DNA of 64,000 bases from Gammaproteobacteria bacterium. Its GTDB lineage: Bacteria > Pseudomonadota > Gammaproteobacteria > Pseudomonadales > Halieaceae. Where the stretch lies: NCBI GenBank assembly GCA_024686215.1, contig JAIBDN010000001.1:1-64000 (forward strand), written 5' to 3'. The first letter of the stretch is position 1, and every line of letters starts with the position of its first letter. Shown piece after piece: positions 63,550-64,000 of this stretch. The notes beneath the pieces are model-generated. The model did not search any database and was not told the origin of the DNA. It was given only the letters and a program-made list of their open reading frames with translations. Both the position numbers and the translations under genes were made by a program.

Positions 63550-64000
63550 CTAGATGGTCAGGCCCCCATCCACCACAATGCATTCCCCGTTGGTGTAACT
63601 GCTGGCATCAGAAACCAGGTACAACACGGTCCCGGCCATTTCTTCTGGTTCGGCGTGACGCTGCATAGGAATGCCCTTTATCGCTTCCTGGTAGAATTCC
63701 TCGTTGCTAAATAGCGCGCCGGCAAACTTGGTCTTGGTCAGCCCCGGCAACAGCGCATTGCAGCGAATACCCAGCGGACCGCATTCCTTGGCGAAGGTCT
63801 TGGTCATATTGACCACCGCGGCCTTGGTAATTGAATAGATGCCCTGCATGGGCCCTGGCTGTAAGGCGTTGATCGATGCCGTGTTAACGATCGCGCCGCC
63901 ACCGTGATCGCGCATCAGCTTACCGGCCTCAATAGACATAAAGAAGTAACCGCGAATGTTCACCTCCACCGTCTTGTTGTAAGCGCCCAGATCGGTATCC
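63550..64000 (-). CDS. SDR family oxidoreductase (5' end cut by window edge)
   Basis: Open from the right edge to a stop at 63550, about 150 codons seen. The frame continues beyond 63969 through DTDLGAYNKTVEVNIRGYFF, a normal SDR segment, so the true start is outside the window. Visible motifs: NTAS, catalytic YSITK, and the C-terminal GECIVVDGG. It interconverts a hydroxyl and a keto group with NAD(P). The N-terminal cofactor motif is not visible. Confidence 0.9.
   Translation of the reverse strand, partial: DTDLGAYNKTVEVNIRGYFFMSIEAGKLMRDHGGGAIVNTASINALQPGPMQGIYSITKAAVVNMTKTFAKECGPLGIRCNALLPGLTKTKFAGALFSNEEFYQEAIKGIPMQRHAEPEEMAGTVLYLVSDASSYTNGECIVVDGGLTI

Overview
This 64 kb window looks like chromosome of a free-living, probably marine, gammaproteobacterium. 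Gene content and style (AlgP/histone-H1-like tail protein, class I DAHP synthase, MltF, Gor, FNR-type box, large acyl-CoA and steroid/terpenoid-type catabolic gene sets, YiaW/YiaV-like pair) fit Cellvibrionales-like groups such as Halieaceae or Spongiibacteraceae, but no rRNA or tRNA gene is present to prove the lineage. Genes are tightly packed, many start/stop codons overlap, and I see no phage, insertion sequence, CRISPR array or tRNA.

Layout. 1-2.7 kb: the end-truncated gene of an exported protein, then a DUF3302 membrane protein and an HlyD-type partner. 2.7-7.8 kb: an oppABC oligopeptide ABC importer whose two ATPases are fused into one protein, facing a CadD-like exporter. 8.4-17.1 kb: a first catabolic block (LLM-class flavin enzyme, two HSL-type esterases, acyl-CoA synthetase, MBL-fold hydrolase, Baeyer-Villiger-type monooxygenase, AraC regulator). 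17.3-20.7 kb: zwf and pgl (NADPH supply) and an iron alcohol dehydrogenase. 20.9 kb: a small cytochrome c behind a perfect FNR-type site. 21.2-31.6 kb: a second catabolic block around a TetR regulator: leftward MFS, acetoacetate-decarboxylase-like, SDR, KshA-like Rieske oxygenase and amidohydrolase; rightward alpha-methylacyl-CoA racemase, cupin dioxygenase, cytochrome P450 and quinone oxidoreductase. Together these resemble steroid or terpenoid degradation.

31.7-43.1 kb: secreted subtilase lipoprotein, MltF, an MBL-fold/DUF3604 pair, AlgP-like DNA-binding protein, an orphan glutamate-synthase-like FMN protein, and a zinc-ribbon protein. 43.3-51.2 kb: DAHP synthase, glutathione reductase, TauE/SafE permease, then an ABC ATPase, a GldF-GldG fusion and a DUF4340 protein. 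51.3-59.9 kb: a leftward valine/isobutyryl-CoA operon headed by an EutE/SauS-type acylating aldehyde dehydrogenase, faced by an MmsR-like AraC gene, then a LysR gene. 60-64 kb: three lipoprotein genes in a row, a 2-hydroxyacid dehydrogenase, a HIT protein and a truncated SDR.

The most unusual signal is a family of three intergenic palindromic elements (12281-12394, 28494-28604, 28699-28831). Each has a core with two small hairpins presenting ATGGAT or ATGGAC-like loops, enclosed by 30-32 bp arms that pair with each other but are unrelated in sequence between copies. The core resembles the orphan TwoAYGGAY RNA motif, and its loops match CsrA/RsmA binding sites. A second puzzle is a small structured locus with a possible 26-residue basic peptide at 42538-42647.
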